Assembly (NCBI GenBank): GCA_002162815.1
Contig: MAAT01000075.1
Coordinates: forward strand, 23,887-87,886
Direction of reading: 5' to 3'
DNA from: Gammaproteobacteria bacterium 53_120_T64
Lineage (GTDB): Bacteria > Pseudomonadota > Gammaproteobacteria > Pseudomonadales > Porticoccaceae
Length of the DNA: 64,000 nt
In this document: positions 54,372-62,856 of the stretch, piece by piece
Numbering within the stretch: the first letter of the stretch is position 1
Layout of the letters: each line of letters starts with the position of its first letter
Translations under genes and position numbers: made by a program
Notes under the pieces: generated by a model
Seen by the model: only the letters and a program-made list of their open reading frames with translations
What the model was told of the DNA's origin: nothing
Database searches by the model: none

Positions 54372-55433
54372 CTAGCGCGCGTCGGTGACGGCAGTAATGC
54401 GCGGCCAAAGTTCATCTGCACCCCAGCTCAGCACCTCTGCACCCAAACGGCGTGCCCAAACCACATCGCTGCCAAACTCATCGCGCCAAGCCCACAGGCG
54501 TCGAGTGACATGATGCAGGCTGTGCTCGTAAGTGAAACCCATCGCACCGTGTACCTGGTGGGCGACGGCAGCACCGTTATTGACCGCTTCTTCGAGACGG
54601 GTTTTGGCGGTGGCAATTTCTATCCAGGCATCATGATCGATACTCGGTGCTCGCGCTACGGCTTCTGCAGCAGCATCTGCGGCGGCATTCATCGCGGCGA
54701 CTTCACCCGCGAAAGCAGCAATCGAATGTTGCAAAGCCTGAAACTTACCGATGGCGCGGCCAAACTGTACCCGCTCCATGGAATATTCTATGGTCAGCTC
54801 TAGCGCCGCACTGAGTGCACCCGCCGCTTGTACACAGCGAATTAGAGCACCCATGGCCTCGACATTCTCGCCATTAAAGCCTTCACCCGGCTCGCCAGCT
54901 TGCACCACGGCCACGGCATTAAAACTGATCGTATCTGCCGGCTCGCCCGCCATATTGGTCTGTTCAATGAGCTCGCATTGCTCCGCAGCCACCTGTACAA
55001 CCTGTACCTTACCGGCCGTTTCGACCAGGGTGACAATCTGTTTGGCATTGCGCGCATAGGGTACACCTTGGGCACTGCCACTTAACTTACCATCGGTCAA
55101 ACTTAACTCACCGACCGCAACAGTCGCCGTTTCACCACTGACCTGCAAACCGGCCTGAGCTAACAACCAACCCGCGAACAGGGATTCAGCCAGAGGTACG
55201 GGAACGGCGGCACCGCCAGCGGCTTTTAGCACGGCAAAGCCATCTAAAATGCTTGCGCCAATGCCGCCGTTATCTTCCGGCACCCAGGTCAGGTTCAAGC
55301 CGGATTCGCTAATCGCCTGCCACAGGGCTTCGGGCCATGTTCCCGCTTCTGCATCATTGATCACCTCTGCAGTGCTCAGGTCATCGAAGATACGACTGGC
55401 GGTATCAAAAATAATGTTATCTGAATCTGTCAT
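54372..55433 (-). CDS. Acyl-CoA dehydrogenase-like subunit (353 aa), probably the non-catalytic partner
   Basis: This short acyl-CoA dehydrogenase-fold protein has a conserved C-terminal half: RVQFGRAIGKFQALQHSIA, then HQVHGAMGFTYEHSLHHVTRRLW. The central FAD/substrate region is degenerate, with no GSD motif of the TEPGxGSDL type. The YEGT element is replaced by WRDEFGSDVV. At 353 residues it is shorter than its neighbours. These features resemble the second subunit of alpha2beta2 acyl-CoA dehydrogenases in steroid side-chain catabolism (ChsE/FadE pairs). Its start is an ATG preceded by AAGGACATTAGA. The gap to the preceding dehydrogenase gene is 30 bases. A partnership with one of the flanking dehydrogenases is inferred. 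Confidence 0.87.
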   Translation of the reverse strand: MTDSDNIIFDTASRIFDDLSTAEVINDAEAGTWPEALWQAISESGLNLTWVPEDNGGIGASILDGFAVLKAAGGAAVPVPLAESLFAGWLLAQAGLQVSGETATVAVGELSLTDGKLSGSAQGVPYARNAKQIVTLVETAGKVQVVQVAAEQCELIEQTNMAGEPADTISFNAVAVVQAGEPGEGFNGENVEAMGALIRCVQAAGALSAALELTIEYSMERVQFGRAIGKFQALQHSIAAFAGEVAAMNAAADAAAEAVARAPSIDHDAWIEIATAKTRLEEAVNNGAAVAHQVHGAMGFTYEHSLHHVTRRLWAWRDEFGSDVVWARRLGAEVLSWGADELWPRITAVTDAR

Positions 55434-55463
55434 TCTAATGTCCTTTGTCTATTGCCAATCGGC

Positions 55464-56630
55464 TTAACGGATGCCCAGTTGTCGAGCAATCATGCCCTTC
55501 AACACTTCATTTGTACCGCCACGCAGGGTGGACGATGGCACGCGTAAAACCCCTTCACGCAATAGCGTCGGCAATAAACCCGCAGACGAAAAGAGCACGT
55601 TCTGCGGCAGTATACGGCGCAGCTTTTCAAGCAATTCACGCTCAAAATTGGTACTCATATCTTTCACCAGAGCGGCTTCCATTTCGGGCGATGAGCCCTC
55701 CTGTAGCAAACCGGCAATACCCAACGACATACGGCGCAAGGTTTTGATTTTTGCGACCACCTGACCGAGGACTTCTTGGGTCTGCTCACTGGGGTTATTC
55801 ACCAGCAGGCGCATCGCTTCCTGCAACACAATAAAGGTAGAGAGGAATCGCTCGGGGCCGGAGCGCTCGAGAGCCAGCTCACCCACCACCATATTCCAGC
55901 CGCCACCGACTTCACCCAGCACATGGGAGTCCGGCACAAAGACGTCTTCGAAGTTGGTTTCGTTAAAGTGTACCTGACCGCCAATATCGGCAATGCCGCG
56001 CACATCGACACCCGGCGTATTCAGTTCGATAATGAACTGTGACAAGCCTTTATGGCGCGCCGAGGTATCCAGCGGCGAGGTGCGCAACAAGGTAATCATG
56101 TAGTCACAGCCCGGGCCGTGAGCGCCGGTCGACCACAACTTGGTGCCGTTGACCTTCCAGCCACCGTCAACTTTTTCGGCGCGGGTTGAAACCGAGGCCA
56201 GATCAGAACCGGTACCCGGCTCACTCATGCCAATGGCACAGAAACACTCACCGGAGACAATGCGGGGAATAATCGCATCGCGCACTTCGGGCGCAGCATT
56301 TTTAATGATTTGCGGGCCACTCTGGCGATCGGCAATCCAGTGGGCCATCACCGGTGCACCGGCAGCCAGCATTTCTTCGGTGACCACATAGCGCTCGAGA
56401 AAAGAGCGTCCGTGACCGCCGTATTTTTTGTCCCAGGTCATGCCCAGCCAACCGCGCTGGCCCAGCTTGCGGCTGAATTCGGCACTCATACCACCGGCCC
56501 AGCAGTCGGCCATTGGCGTATAACCACCATTGGCGCGTTCTTCGGCAAGAAACTCCCGAACCTCTTGTCGTAACTGTGTTGCCTCGGGGGGCATTTCGAC
56601 AAAGGGAAAACGAAATCGGGTTACAGACAT
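55464..56630 (-). CDS. Acyl-CoA dehydrogenase (388 aa), first of a three-gene set
   Basis: This FAD-dependent dehydrogenase has GMTWDKKYGGHGRSFLERYV, the FAD-site motif CAIGMSEPGTGSDLASV, NGTKLWSTGAHG and a C terminus PSSTLRGGTNEVLKGMIAR. The YEGT glutamate position is RGGT, so the short-chain base is missing, as in many steroid- and terpenoid-type FadE enzymes whose base sits elsewhere. An intact FAD/substrate centre makes it the better candidate for the catalytic alpha subunit of a pair with the 353-residue protein downstream. GGAGAACAAGGT precedes the ATG. It follows the aldehyde dehydrogenase gene after 120 bases and a hairpin. Confidence 0.9.
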   Translation of the reverse strand: MSVTRFRFPFVEMPPEATQLRQEVREFLAEERANGGYTPMADCWAGGMSAEFSRKLGQRGWLGMTWDKKYGGHGRSFLERYVVTEEMLAAGAPVMAHWIADRQSGPQIIKNAAPEVRDAIIPRIVSGECFCAIGMSEPGTGSDLASVSTRAEKVDGGWKVNGTKLWSTGAHGPGCDYMITLLRTSPLDTSARHKGLSQFIIELNTPGVDVRGIADIGGQVHFNETNFEDVFVPDSHVLGEVGGGWNMVVGELALERSGPERFLSTFIVLQEAMRLLVNNPSEQTQEVLGQVVAKIKTLRRMSLGIAGLLQEGSSPEMEAALVKDMSTNFERELLEKLRRILPQNVLFSSAGLLPTLLREGVLRVPSSTLRGGTNEVLKGMIARQLGIR

Positions 56631-56697
56631 ACCTTGTTCTCCAATAGATTACTTCAACAAAACTGGTTTATGGCGAGAATACGCCATCGGTAAAGAG

Positions 56698-56733
56698 ACT
56701 TAAGCCCTACTCCATAGAGAGAAGGGCTTAAGT
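56698..56733 (-). terminator. Inverted repeat after the aldehyde dehydrogenase gene
   Basis: ACTTAAGCCCT and AGGGCTTAAGT form a perfect 11-bp stem around a 14-base loop, 20 bases past the stop. On the minus strand TCTCTTTA follows, a poor T-tract. It may be an attenuating terminator or an operator-like palindrome for the dehydrogenase genes downstream. Confidence 0.5.
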
Positions 56734-56752
56734 CGCAGACATCGCCGAGTGC

Positions 56753-58180
56753 TTAGCCGCCCGTGAGGATGGCTTTTTCTTCGGTGTATTCGATCAAACC
56801 GCTGGCGCCCCACTCACGCCCGTTGCCGGACATTTTGTAGCCACCAAAGGGGGCGTCAAAGCTAAAGGCAGGGCCATTCACTTTCACCTGACCGGCGCGC
56901 AATTGGCGAGCGATGCGCATTTGCGTCTCTTTGCACGTCGCCCAAACACCGCTCGACAAACCGAAGTCAGTGTCGTTGGCGAGCGCAATGGCTTCGGCTT
57001 CCGTTTTATAGGAAATAAAGCACAGCACGGGACCAAAAATCTCGTTGCGCGCAATCGGCATATCATTAGTGACGTCGCCGAGGATAGTCGGTCGCACATA
57101 GGCACCTTTATCGAGACCTTCAGGCAATTCACTGCCACCCGCGACTAGGCGAGCGCCATTGGCAACAGCATCGTCAATCATTCGTGTTACTGACGCACGA
57201 GCCTTCATCGAGCTGAGCGGGCCGAGGAAAGTATCGGTGGATGTGGGATCGCCTACTACCAGTCGATCGCTAACCTTTTTCGCCGTTGCCAGCGCTGCTT
57301 CGTACTGTGACTCGTGAACAAAAATGCGGCTCAACTGCACACACATCTGACCGGAGTTAAACATCGAGTCTTTGACCACGTATTTAGTGGCTTTCTCAAC
57401 CGGGGCGTCCTCGGCAATGATAAAGGCCGACTTGCCACCCAGCTCCTGACACACACGTTTAACGGTGCCAGCTGCAGATTTAGCAACATCAACACCCACT
57501 TCAGTGGAGCCCGTAAAAGACACCAAATCAACTTCGGGGTGTGAACTCAGCTCGTCACCGATCATCGAGCCTTTGCCCGGCAGCAGGTTAAATACGCCAG
57601 CAGGTAAGCCCACCTCATCGCACACTTCAGCAAAGATATAAGACGACAGCGGCGTCTGCTCGCTCGGCTTGAGAATACAGGTGCAACCGGCGGCCAGCGC
57701 GGGGCCGACTTTGGCAATCACCTGAAACAGCGGGAAGTTCCAAGGCGTAATAAAGGAGCAAACACCGATGGCTTCTTTAATGGTGATATAACCTTCATCG
57801 TGCTCCTTCACAGCCTCCATTGTTGCGGCCAGATTCGCGAAATTCTTCAAGCCTGAAATCGGGCCCAGCACCTGAATACCCAGAGCAAAGTGCACGGGAA
57901 TTCCCATTTCCTGAGAGATCAGTGTTGCCATCTCATCTTTGCGCTCTTTCAGCTTGGCGCAAATCGCTTCAATTAAGGCTTTACGCTCAATAGCCGGCGT
58001 CTGTGACCAGGGGATAAATGCCGCTCGTGCCGCCTGCGCTGCTTTATCGACATCTTCAGGGAAAGACATTGCCACGCTGGCAAACACTTCTTCAGTGGCC
58101 GGGTTAACTAAGTGCGACGTCCCTTCGCCGGAGGGGGCTACCCACTCACCATTGATATAAATCTTATTGTATTCGATCAT
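56753..58180 (-). CDS. NAD(P)-dependent aldehyde dehydrogenase
   Basis: This 475-residue aldehyde dehydrogenase has TPWNFPLFQVIAKVGPALAAG and LKPSEQTPLS in the cofactor domain, and SFTGSTEVGVDVA. The general-base Glu lies in QELGGKSAF (~245), and the nucleophilic Cys in NSGQMCVQLSR (~279). The end, FGGYKMSGNGREWGASGLIEYTE, is typical of the family. AGAGAG lies just before the ATG. It sits between the esterase and the acyl-CoA dehydrogenases in a catabolic block with a sigma54-type activator upstream. It probably turns a pathway aldehyde into the acid that the CoA-activating enzymes use. Its substrate is unknown. Confidence 0.93.
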   Translation of the reverse strand: MIEYNKIYINGEWVAPSGEGTSHLVNPATEEVFASVAMSFPEDVDKAAQAARAAFIPWSQTPAIERKALIEAICAKLKERKDEMATLISQEMGIPVHFALGIQVLGPISGLKNFANLAATMEAVKEHDEGYITIKEAIGVCSFITPWNFPLFQVIAKVGPALAAGCTCILKPSEQTPLSSYIFAEVCDEVGLPAGVFNLLPGKGSMIGDELSSHPEVDLVSFTGSTEVGVDVAKSAAGTVKRVCQELGGKSAFIIAEDAPVEKATKYVVKDSMFNSGQMCVQLSRIFVHESQYEAALATAKKVSDRLVVGDPTSTDTFLGPLSSMKARASVTRMIDDAVANGARLVAGGSELPEGLDKGAYVRPTILGDVTNDMPIARNEIFGPVLCFISYKTEAEAIALANDTDFGLSSGVWATCKETQMRIARQLRAGQVKVNGPAFSFDAPFGGYKMSGNGREWGASGLIEYTEEKAILTGG

Positions 58181-58295
58181 CGCTACTCTCTCTTATGTCG
58201 CACTTGTAGTTCACTGTATAGGCCCGCGCAGATGCGACACGGCCCGCTCTTAGTTGGAGTTAGCCCCCAAATTTTGATTGTTAATTAAAACCCAA

Positions 58296-59207
58296 TTAGT
58301 TCAAGCCCAGGTGTGGACGCATAAAGGCGGCAATTTTAGCAATCGCATCGTCTGCTTCCGGCGCATTGCCGGCCATAAACTGGAACACGTGCTGCATTTC
58401 ATCAAACACTTGCAGCTCAACATCGACACCCGCCGCTTTGGCGTTGTCATAAAAGCGCGTGCTGTCATCCAGTAAAACCTCATACTCACCGACCTGAATC
58501 AAGGTCGCTGGAAAGCCCGCCAGATCACCGTACAGGGGATTGGCAAAGGGGTCTTGCTTAGAACCACTCTCGCCGAGGAAACCGCCAATCATACCCTCTA
58601 ACATGTCGCCGCCAACCAAAGCATCGTTGTCGGCATTGGTCTGCATACTCGCGCCTTTCGACTCCATGTCATACCAAGGCGACAGCGGTGCCGTACAAGC
58701 CGGTACGGGCAGGCCCTTGTGACGCGCATAGAGAATCATTGAGGTGCATAAGTTCCCGCCGGCGGAATCACCGGTGGTGGCAATATGTTCCGGCTTATAG
58801 CCCTGTTCAAGCAACTGTCCATACACCGCAACGGCTTGCTCGACAATACCGGGGTGAGGGTTTTCAGGAGCGCGGGTGTAGTCGAGCACCAGGGCGGTAC
58901 AACCCACCGCCTTAGCCACATGACCGTACATTTTATTGTGACTCTTCGGTGAACCCACCATAAAGCCACCACCGTGGCAGCAAATGACCACCCGACTTTT
59001 ATCGGCACCCTTGGGCGTTACCCAAACACAGTCAACACCAGCCAGTACAGTCTCTTGGTATTCAACACCCGCTGGCTCGCTGCTCAAATCACCCCAGTGA
59101 TCAAACAACTCGCGCAGCTCGGGCAGTTCCATATCACCACCGAGCACCAGCTTTTCTGACCACTCGCGGTATAAACCCACTATTGATTCTGCTTCTTTAC
59201 TCGCCAT
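58296..59207 (-). CDS. Alpha/beta hydrolase of the hormone-sensitive-lipase family
   Basis: This 303-residue esterase has the HSL-family oxyanion motif CCHGGGFMVGS (~85-95), the nucleophilic Ser in TTGDSAGGNLC (~155-165), and a C-terminal Asp/His pair (EVLLDDSTRFYD; DEMQHVFQFM). It would hydrolyse a short or medium acyl ester, or possibly a lactone from the Baeyer-Villiger enzyme at 42.7 kb. I select the ATG giving MASKEAESI, with GGAGAGGGG immediately upstream, rather than an ATG six codons earlier. No signal peptide is present, so it is cytoplasmic. Upstream lie 12-base direct repeats and a possible -24/-12 promoter, and then the activator gene on the same strand. Confidence 0.92.
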   Translation of the reverse strand: MASKEAESIVGLYREWSEKLVLGGDMELPELRELFDHWGDLSSEPAGVEYQETVLAGVDCVWVTPKGADKSRVVICCHGGGFMVGSPKSHNKMYGHVAKAVGCTALVLDYTRAPENPHPGIVEQAVAVYGQLLEQGYKPEHIATTGDSAGGNLCTSMILYARHKGLPVPACTAPLSPWYDMESKGASMQTNADNDALVGGDMLEGMIGGFLGESGSKQDPFANPLYGDLAGFPATLIQVGEYEVLLDDSTRFYDNAKAAGVDVELQVFDEMQHVFQFMAGNAPEADDAIAKIAAFMRPHLGLN

Positions 59208-59259
59208 ATCCCCTCTCCATGTCATTCGACTTTAATTATGAGCCGTTTAGATTTTACGT

Positions 59260-59296
59260 TTAATTGTTTCGTTAATTGTTTCGTTAATTGTTATTG
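59260..59296. repeat. 12-bp direct repeats upstream of the esterase gene
   Basis: TTAATTGTTTCG occurs at 59260-59271 and 59272-59283, with a third partial copy (TTAATTGTT) at 59284-59292. The A/T-rich unit length is close to one helical turn plus one base. The repeats lie between the esterase start and the candidate -12 element, so they may be a regulator site or a leader feature. Confidence 0.8.
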
Positions 59297-59317
59297 CCCC
59301 AGCGGCTACTGACCGGC

Positions 59318-59334
59318 CGCAGACCACTTACCAA
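59318..59334 (-). promoter_or_regulatory. Candidate sigma54 (-24/-12) promoter of the esterase operon
   Basis: On the minus strand TTGGTAAG-N4-CTGCGG gives GG and GC with ten bases between them, the invariant sigma54 spacing. The rest matches TTGGCAC-N5-TTGC only in part. It lies about 110 bases upstream of the esterase start and near an enhancer-binding-protein gene, which raises its plausibility. Confidence 0.35.
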
Positions 59335-59413
59335 GTCGCAATGCAGCTCGACATTCTGCCTTAGCACTGCGAGCAGGTAAACCGGCACAAACTCTTATCT
59401 GGGCTAATTTCAT

Positions 59414-61408
59414 TTAATCGTCCGCCAGACCGTAGTTTTTTATTTTTCGATACAGGGTACTGCGAGAAATACCCAAATTTCGCGCCACTTTCGAGCGATT
59501 ACCCTTATGTAAAATCAATTCTTTACGAATCGCCTGACATTCCAGCCCATCCAGTGTATCGGCAGCGGGTAGCGAAGTATCCCCGATACCATCGCCGTCC
59601 CCTACCGACAGCGCATTCAGCCTCCCCGCCGCCATATCCGCGGGTAGTGCATCGCAACTCAAGACCTGAGCATCACTCATCACAAACATACTTTCGAGTA
59701 CAGCCCGCAACTCACGGACATTGCCCGGCCAGGGGTACTCGCACAGGGCCTCAAGTAATAAGGGCTCGAGCTGTCGAAGCTCGGTGGTATAGGTTTGGGC
59801 AAATTGCTGGAGGAATAAATGACTTAGCAGCGCAATATCACCCGGGCGCTCACGCAGGGGCATAATATCTAGGGACATGACCTTTAACCGGTAGTACAAG
59901 TCTTTGCGAAAGCTGCCCGCCTCTACCGCCGCAGCGAGACTGCAATTAGTCGCGGCAATAATTCTCACCTCAACCTTGCGCTCTTTATTACTGCCTAACC
60001 GCGCCACAACGCCATCCTGTAAAACCCGCAGCAGCGCGACCTGCACATCGAGCGACAACTCGCCAACCTCATCGAGAAATAACGTGCCGCCATGGGCCTC
60101 TTCGAATTTCCCCGAGTGGCCCTGCGGTGCCGCACCGGCAAAGGCACCGGGTTCATAACCCAGCAGTTCACTGACCGCCAGATCGGCGGTTAGGGCGCCG
60201 CAGTTCACCGCGATAAAGGGTGAATCCTGGCCCTGGCCAGCGCCGTGTACAGCGCGGGCAAATAAGTCCTTACCAGAGCCCGTTTCGCCCTGTATCAGCA
60301 GTGGCGCCGGGGATGCAGCGAGGCGTAAAGCGCGGCTTTTGAGTGCCAGGATACCCGGGCTCTGGCCCACAATCGCATCGACAGCCGAGCTCTCTATAGC
60401 CTTAGAAACGGCCAAGCCCGGACGCACGGCAGTCAGGCGAGGTCTGATCACCAGAATCCCCCCCTCGGTACGGCCCTCCCGGTTATAGGCCTCGTAGGCC
60501 ACCGGCACAATGCCACGGGGCAGTAATTCTTCCCAGTCCTTCACGGCGGCCAAGCTTTCATGCTTCAGCAGACGGTAATTTTTCCCCAGTTGCGCTTCTA
60601 TTCGCTCGCTGGCGAATAAATGTTTGGCCTTGTCATTGGCCGTCACCACCCGCCCTTTACGATCGAGTAACACCACCCCGTCCTGGCGCCAGCGGCCAAC
60701 ACTACCGGCAAACCAGTCGACCAAGGTGACATTGCGCACCAGTTCTCGCGAGTGCAGAGTTTGCTCAATTTGTCGCGCCGCCGTCATCGCCAGAGCCAGG
60801 CTCTGCGCGCTGTAGGCATGGTTGAGGGTAGTAACGTCAATGACGCCGAGCAGGTCACCATCGATAACATCGATAATCGGTGCCGCCGAGCAGGTCCAGA
60901 TTTTCACCGTCTCACAAAAATGTTCGACGCTATGGACTTCAATCGGCCGCTTTAAGGCCACTGCGGTACCGACGGCATTAGTGCCGGTACAACTTTCACT
61001 CCAATCATAACCGGGGGCAATGCGCTGCCCGGCTAGGCTTTCACGTAAACGATCTCCGCCACAAACATCGAGCAGCACGCCATTACTTTCGGCGACGGTG
61101 AGAAAGCTTTCACTATCGGAGAGAATATCGGCGAGCATTTGCCAGGTGTTGCGGGAGGCCAGTAAGAGCTCCTCATTTTCCTCTTTCAGCAGGTCGAGCT
61201 GGGTACCGAAGGCAACCAGCGGCGGATAGTGCTGGGTACATTCCACCCCCCTATTGCGACAGCGCTGCCAGGAATCATGGATGACATCCCGAACCTGCCC
61301 CGGTCGGCACTCGCCTTTATTGACAAAGTCTGTCCAGGCGATATCGACCTGCTTGCGAAAACTCGCCTCCGACTCTATCGGCATACGGCCCAGGTGTTGA
61401 ATTTGCAT
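59414..61408 (-). CDS. Sigma54-type activator, AcoR-like (GAF-AAA+-Fis HTH)
   Basis: This 664-residue enhancer-binding protein has an N-terminal sensor region (~1-330) including a GAF-like domain (GYDWSESCTGTNAVGTAVALK), as in AcoR. An AAA+ domain has Walker A GETGSGKDLFAR (~378) and Walker B TLFLDEVGEL. A Fis-type HTH ends the protein (NRSKVARNLGISRSTLYRKI). The sigma54-contact loop, normally GAFTGA, reads GAFAGA (~422). The Thr-to-Ala change hits the residue most important for sigma54 contact. All other AAA+ motifs, including the arginine-bearing FRKDLYYRL, look normal. It probably controls the adjacent aldehyde dehydrogenase/esterase/dehydrogenase genes. Start: ATG giving MQIQHLGRM. Confidence 0.92.
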   Translation of the reverse strand: MQIQHLGRMPIESEASFRKQVDIAWTDFVNKGECRPGQVRDVIHDSWQRCRNRGVECTQHYPPLVAFGTQLDLLKEENEELLLASRNTWQMLADILSDSESFLTVAESNGVLLDVCGGDRLRESLAGQRIAPGYDWSESCTGTNAVGTAVALKRPIEVHSVEHFCETVKIWTCSAAPIIDVIDGDLLGVIDVTTLNHAYSAQSLALAMTAARQIEQTLHSRELVRNVTLVDWFAGSVGRWRQDGVVLLDRKGRVVTANDKAKHLFASERIEAQLGKNYRLLKHESLAAVKDWEELLPRGIVPVAYEAYNREGRTEGGILVIRPRLTAVRPGLAVSKAIESSAVDAIVGQSPGILALKSRALRLAASPAPLLIQGETGSGKDLFARAVHGAGQGQDSPFIAVNCGALTADLAVSELLGYEPGAFAGAAPQGHSGKFEEAHGGTLFLDEVGELSLDVQVALLRVLQDGVVARLGSNKERKVEVRIIAATNCSLAAAVEAGSFRKDLYYRLKVMSLDIMPLRERPGDIALLSHLFLQQFAQTYTTELRQLEPLLLEALCEYPWPGNVRELRAVLESMFVMSDAQVLSCDALPADMAAGRLNALSVGDGDGIGDTSLPAADTLDGLECQAIRKELILHKGNRSKVARNLGISRSTLYRKIKNYGLADD

Positions 61409-61507
61409 GGTTGATCTCAAAATTACGCTGTTCGAGCCTATCCCTACTTCTGCCCTAACAAGTCACATTCCTCAACTCGGCATTACCGTCCTGTAAATAC
61501 CATTCTT

Positions 61508-62716
61508 CTACGCGCCGGCGACAATACCCTGATCGTAAAGGCCGCCAATTTCTGTACTGCTGAGGCCCAATTCGTCGGCGAGTATCTCTTCGGTATGCTG
61601 ACCCAGTGCCGGCGCCGGTTGGCCATTTTGGCGCTCAAAGGCGGCAAACTGCAGTGGGCTCGATGGTGTTAAATAAGTACCGATGCCGGGCTGCTCTACA
61701 TCCGTAAACATCGGGTTGTCGACCGAGCACTCGGGGTCACTATCGACCAGTTGCTTGAGGCTCTGATACTTGCCCCAGCAAACTTTTTGCGCATCGAGTA
61801 GAGCGGTCACCTGAGCATAGGTTTTGCTGGCAAACCAGGGTTCAAATAATGCCGTGAGTTCAACACGCGCGGTAAAGCGATCGCCCTCCTGACGTAGATT
61901 TAAGCCCAGGCGCTCGGCCAGCTGATCAATTTCATTGCCTAAGCCCGTCGCCTTGCAAATACCCTTCCACTGACTACCCGTCAGACCAACAATCATCACT
62001 CGGCGATTATCCGCGGTTGCAAAATCTTTGCCGTAGGCACCAAATAAATAGTTACCGCAGGGCTGGCGATCTTCGGCGTTAATTTGCGCCTCACCAATAA
62101 AACCCAGGTTGCCCATGGTCGCCAGCGCCACATCGGCCAGGGCTAATTTAATGAGCTGCCCCTCGCCACTAATCCGGCGGTGGCGCTCTGCGGCCAGCAT
62201 GCCGAGAGCCAATGTCTGACCGGTGATCACATCCCAGGCAGCGAGTACATGATTGACCGGCTCAGTATTTTCGCCGGTCATCGTCGGCAAGCCCATGGCG
62301 CAATTCACCGTGTAGTCGACCGCCGAACCACCATGGCGATCGCCACTGAGATTCATGTAAATCAAATCGTCGCGATGCTCACGCAATTTATCGTAGGCAA
62401 GCCAGCCTTTAGCGGGGAAATTACTGAGAAACATTCCCGCCTCTTCCCCCGGCGCGGCGATTAAGCGGGTGAGAATCTCCTGCCCCTCGGGTTTGCGGAA
62501 GTCGACGGCAATCGAGCGCTTGCCCTTATTGAGGCCGGCCCAAAACAAGCTTTGATTGTTTTTATCGACCGGCCAACGGCGATAGTCGAGACCGCCGCCG
62601 ATCATGTCGAAGCGAATCACATCGGCACCGAGTTGCGCCAGAGTCATGGCCCCCGACGGTGCTGCGACAAACGCGGCCCCTTCGACAACGCGCAGTCCGG
62701 AGAGAATATTTTTCAT
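61508..62716 (-). CDS. CaiB/BaiF-family CoA-transferase
   Basis: This is a 402-residue family III CoA-transferase. GLRVVEGAAFVAAPSGAMTLAQLGADVIRFD opens the fold (quoted in parts: VVEGAAFVAAPSGAMT, LAQLGADVIRFD). Then come GLNKGKRSIAVDFRKPEGQE and NPMFTDVEQPGIG near the C terminus. The segment DYTVNCAMGLPTMTGE occupies the usual YAGxxxxxG-type substrate loop. The ATG giving MKNILSGL is preferred over a GTG five codons upstream. Its position next to a hydratase and an SDR suggests it activates a pathway acid with a CoA donor. Related alpha-methylacyl-CoA racemases share this fold, so racemase activity is an alternative. Confidence 0.88.
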   Translation of the reverse strand: MKNILSGLRVVEGAAFVAAPSGAMTLAQLGADVIRFDMIGGGLDYRRWPVDKNNQSLFWAGLNKGKRSIAVDFRKPEGQEILTRLIAAPGEEAGMFLSNFPAKGWLAYDKLREHRDDLIYMNLSGDRHGGSAVDYTVNCAMGLPTMTGENTEPVNHVLAAWDVITGQTLALGMLAAERHRRISGEGQLIKLALADVALATMGNLGFIGEAQINAEDRQPCGNYLFGAYGKDFATADNRRVMIVGLTGSQWKGICKATGLGNEIDQLAERLGLNLRQEGDRFTARVELTALFEPWFASKTYAQVTALLDAQKVCWGKYQSLKQLVDSDPECSVDNPMFTDVEQPGIGTYLTPSSPLQFAAFERQNGQPAPALGQHTEEILADELGLSSTEIGGLYDQGIVAGA

Positions 62717-62856
62717 AGCCTTACTTTCCACAAATAACGTCCATCATTCACTTTCACAAAGTGGTCCCTGCTGGCTATTCTCCGCGCCAAGCTGTCCGGG
62801 TCGAGCTGGCCCGACCCAGCAACAGACATGGCAGCGGATCTATAGATCAACGGCCA

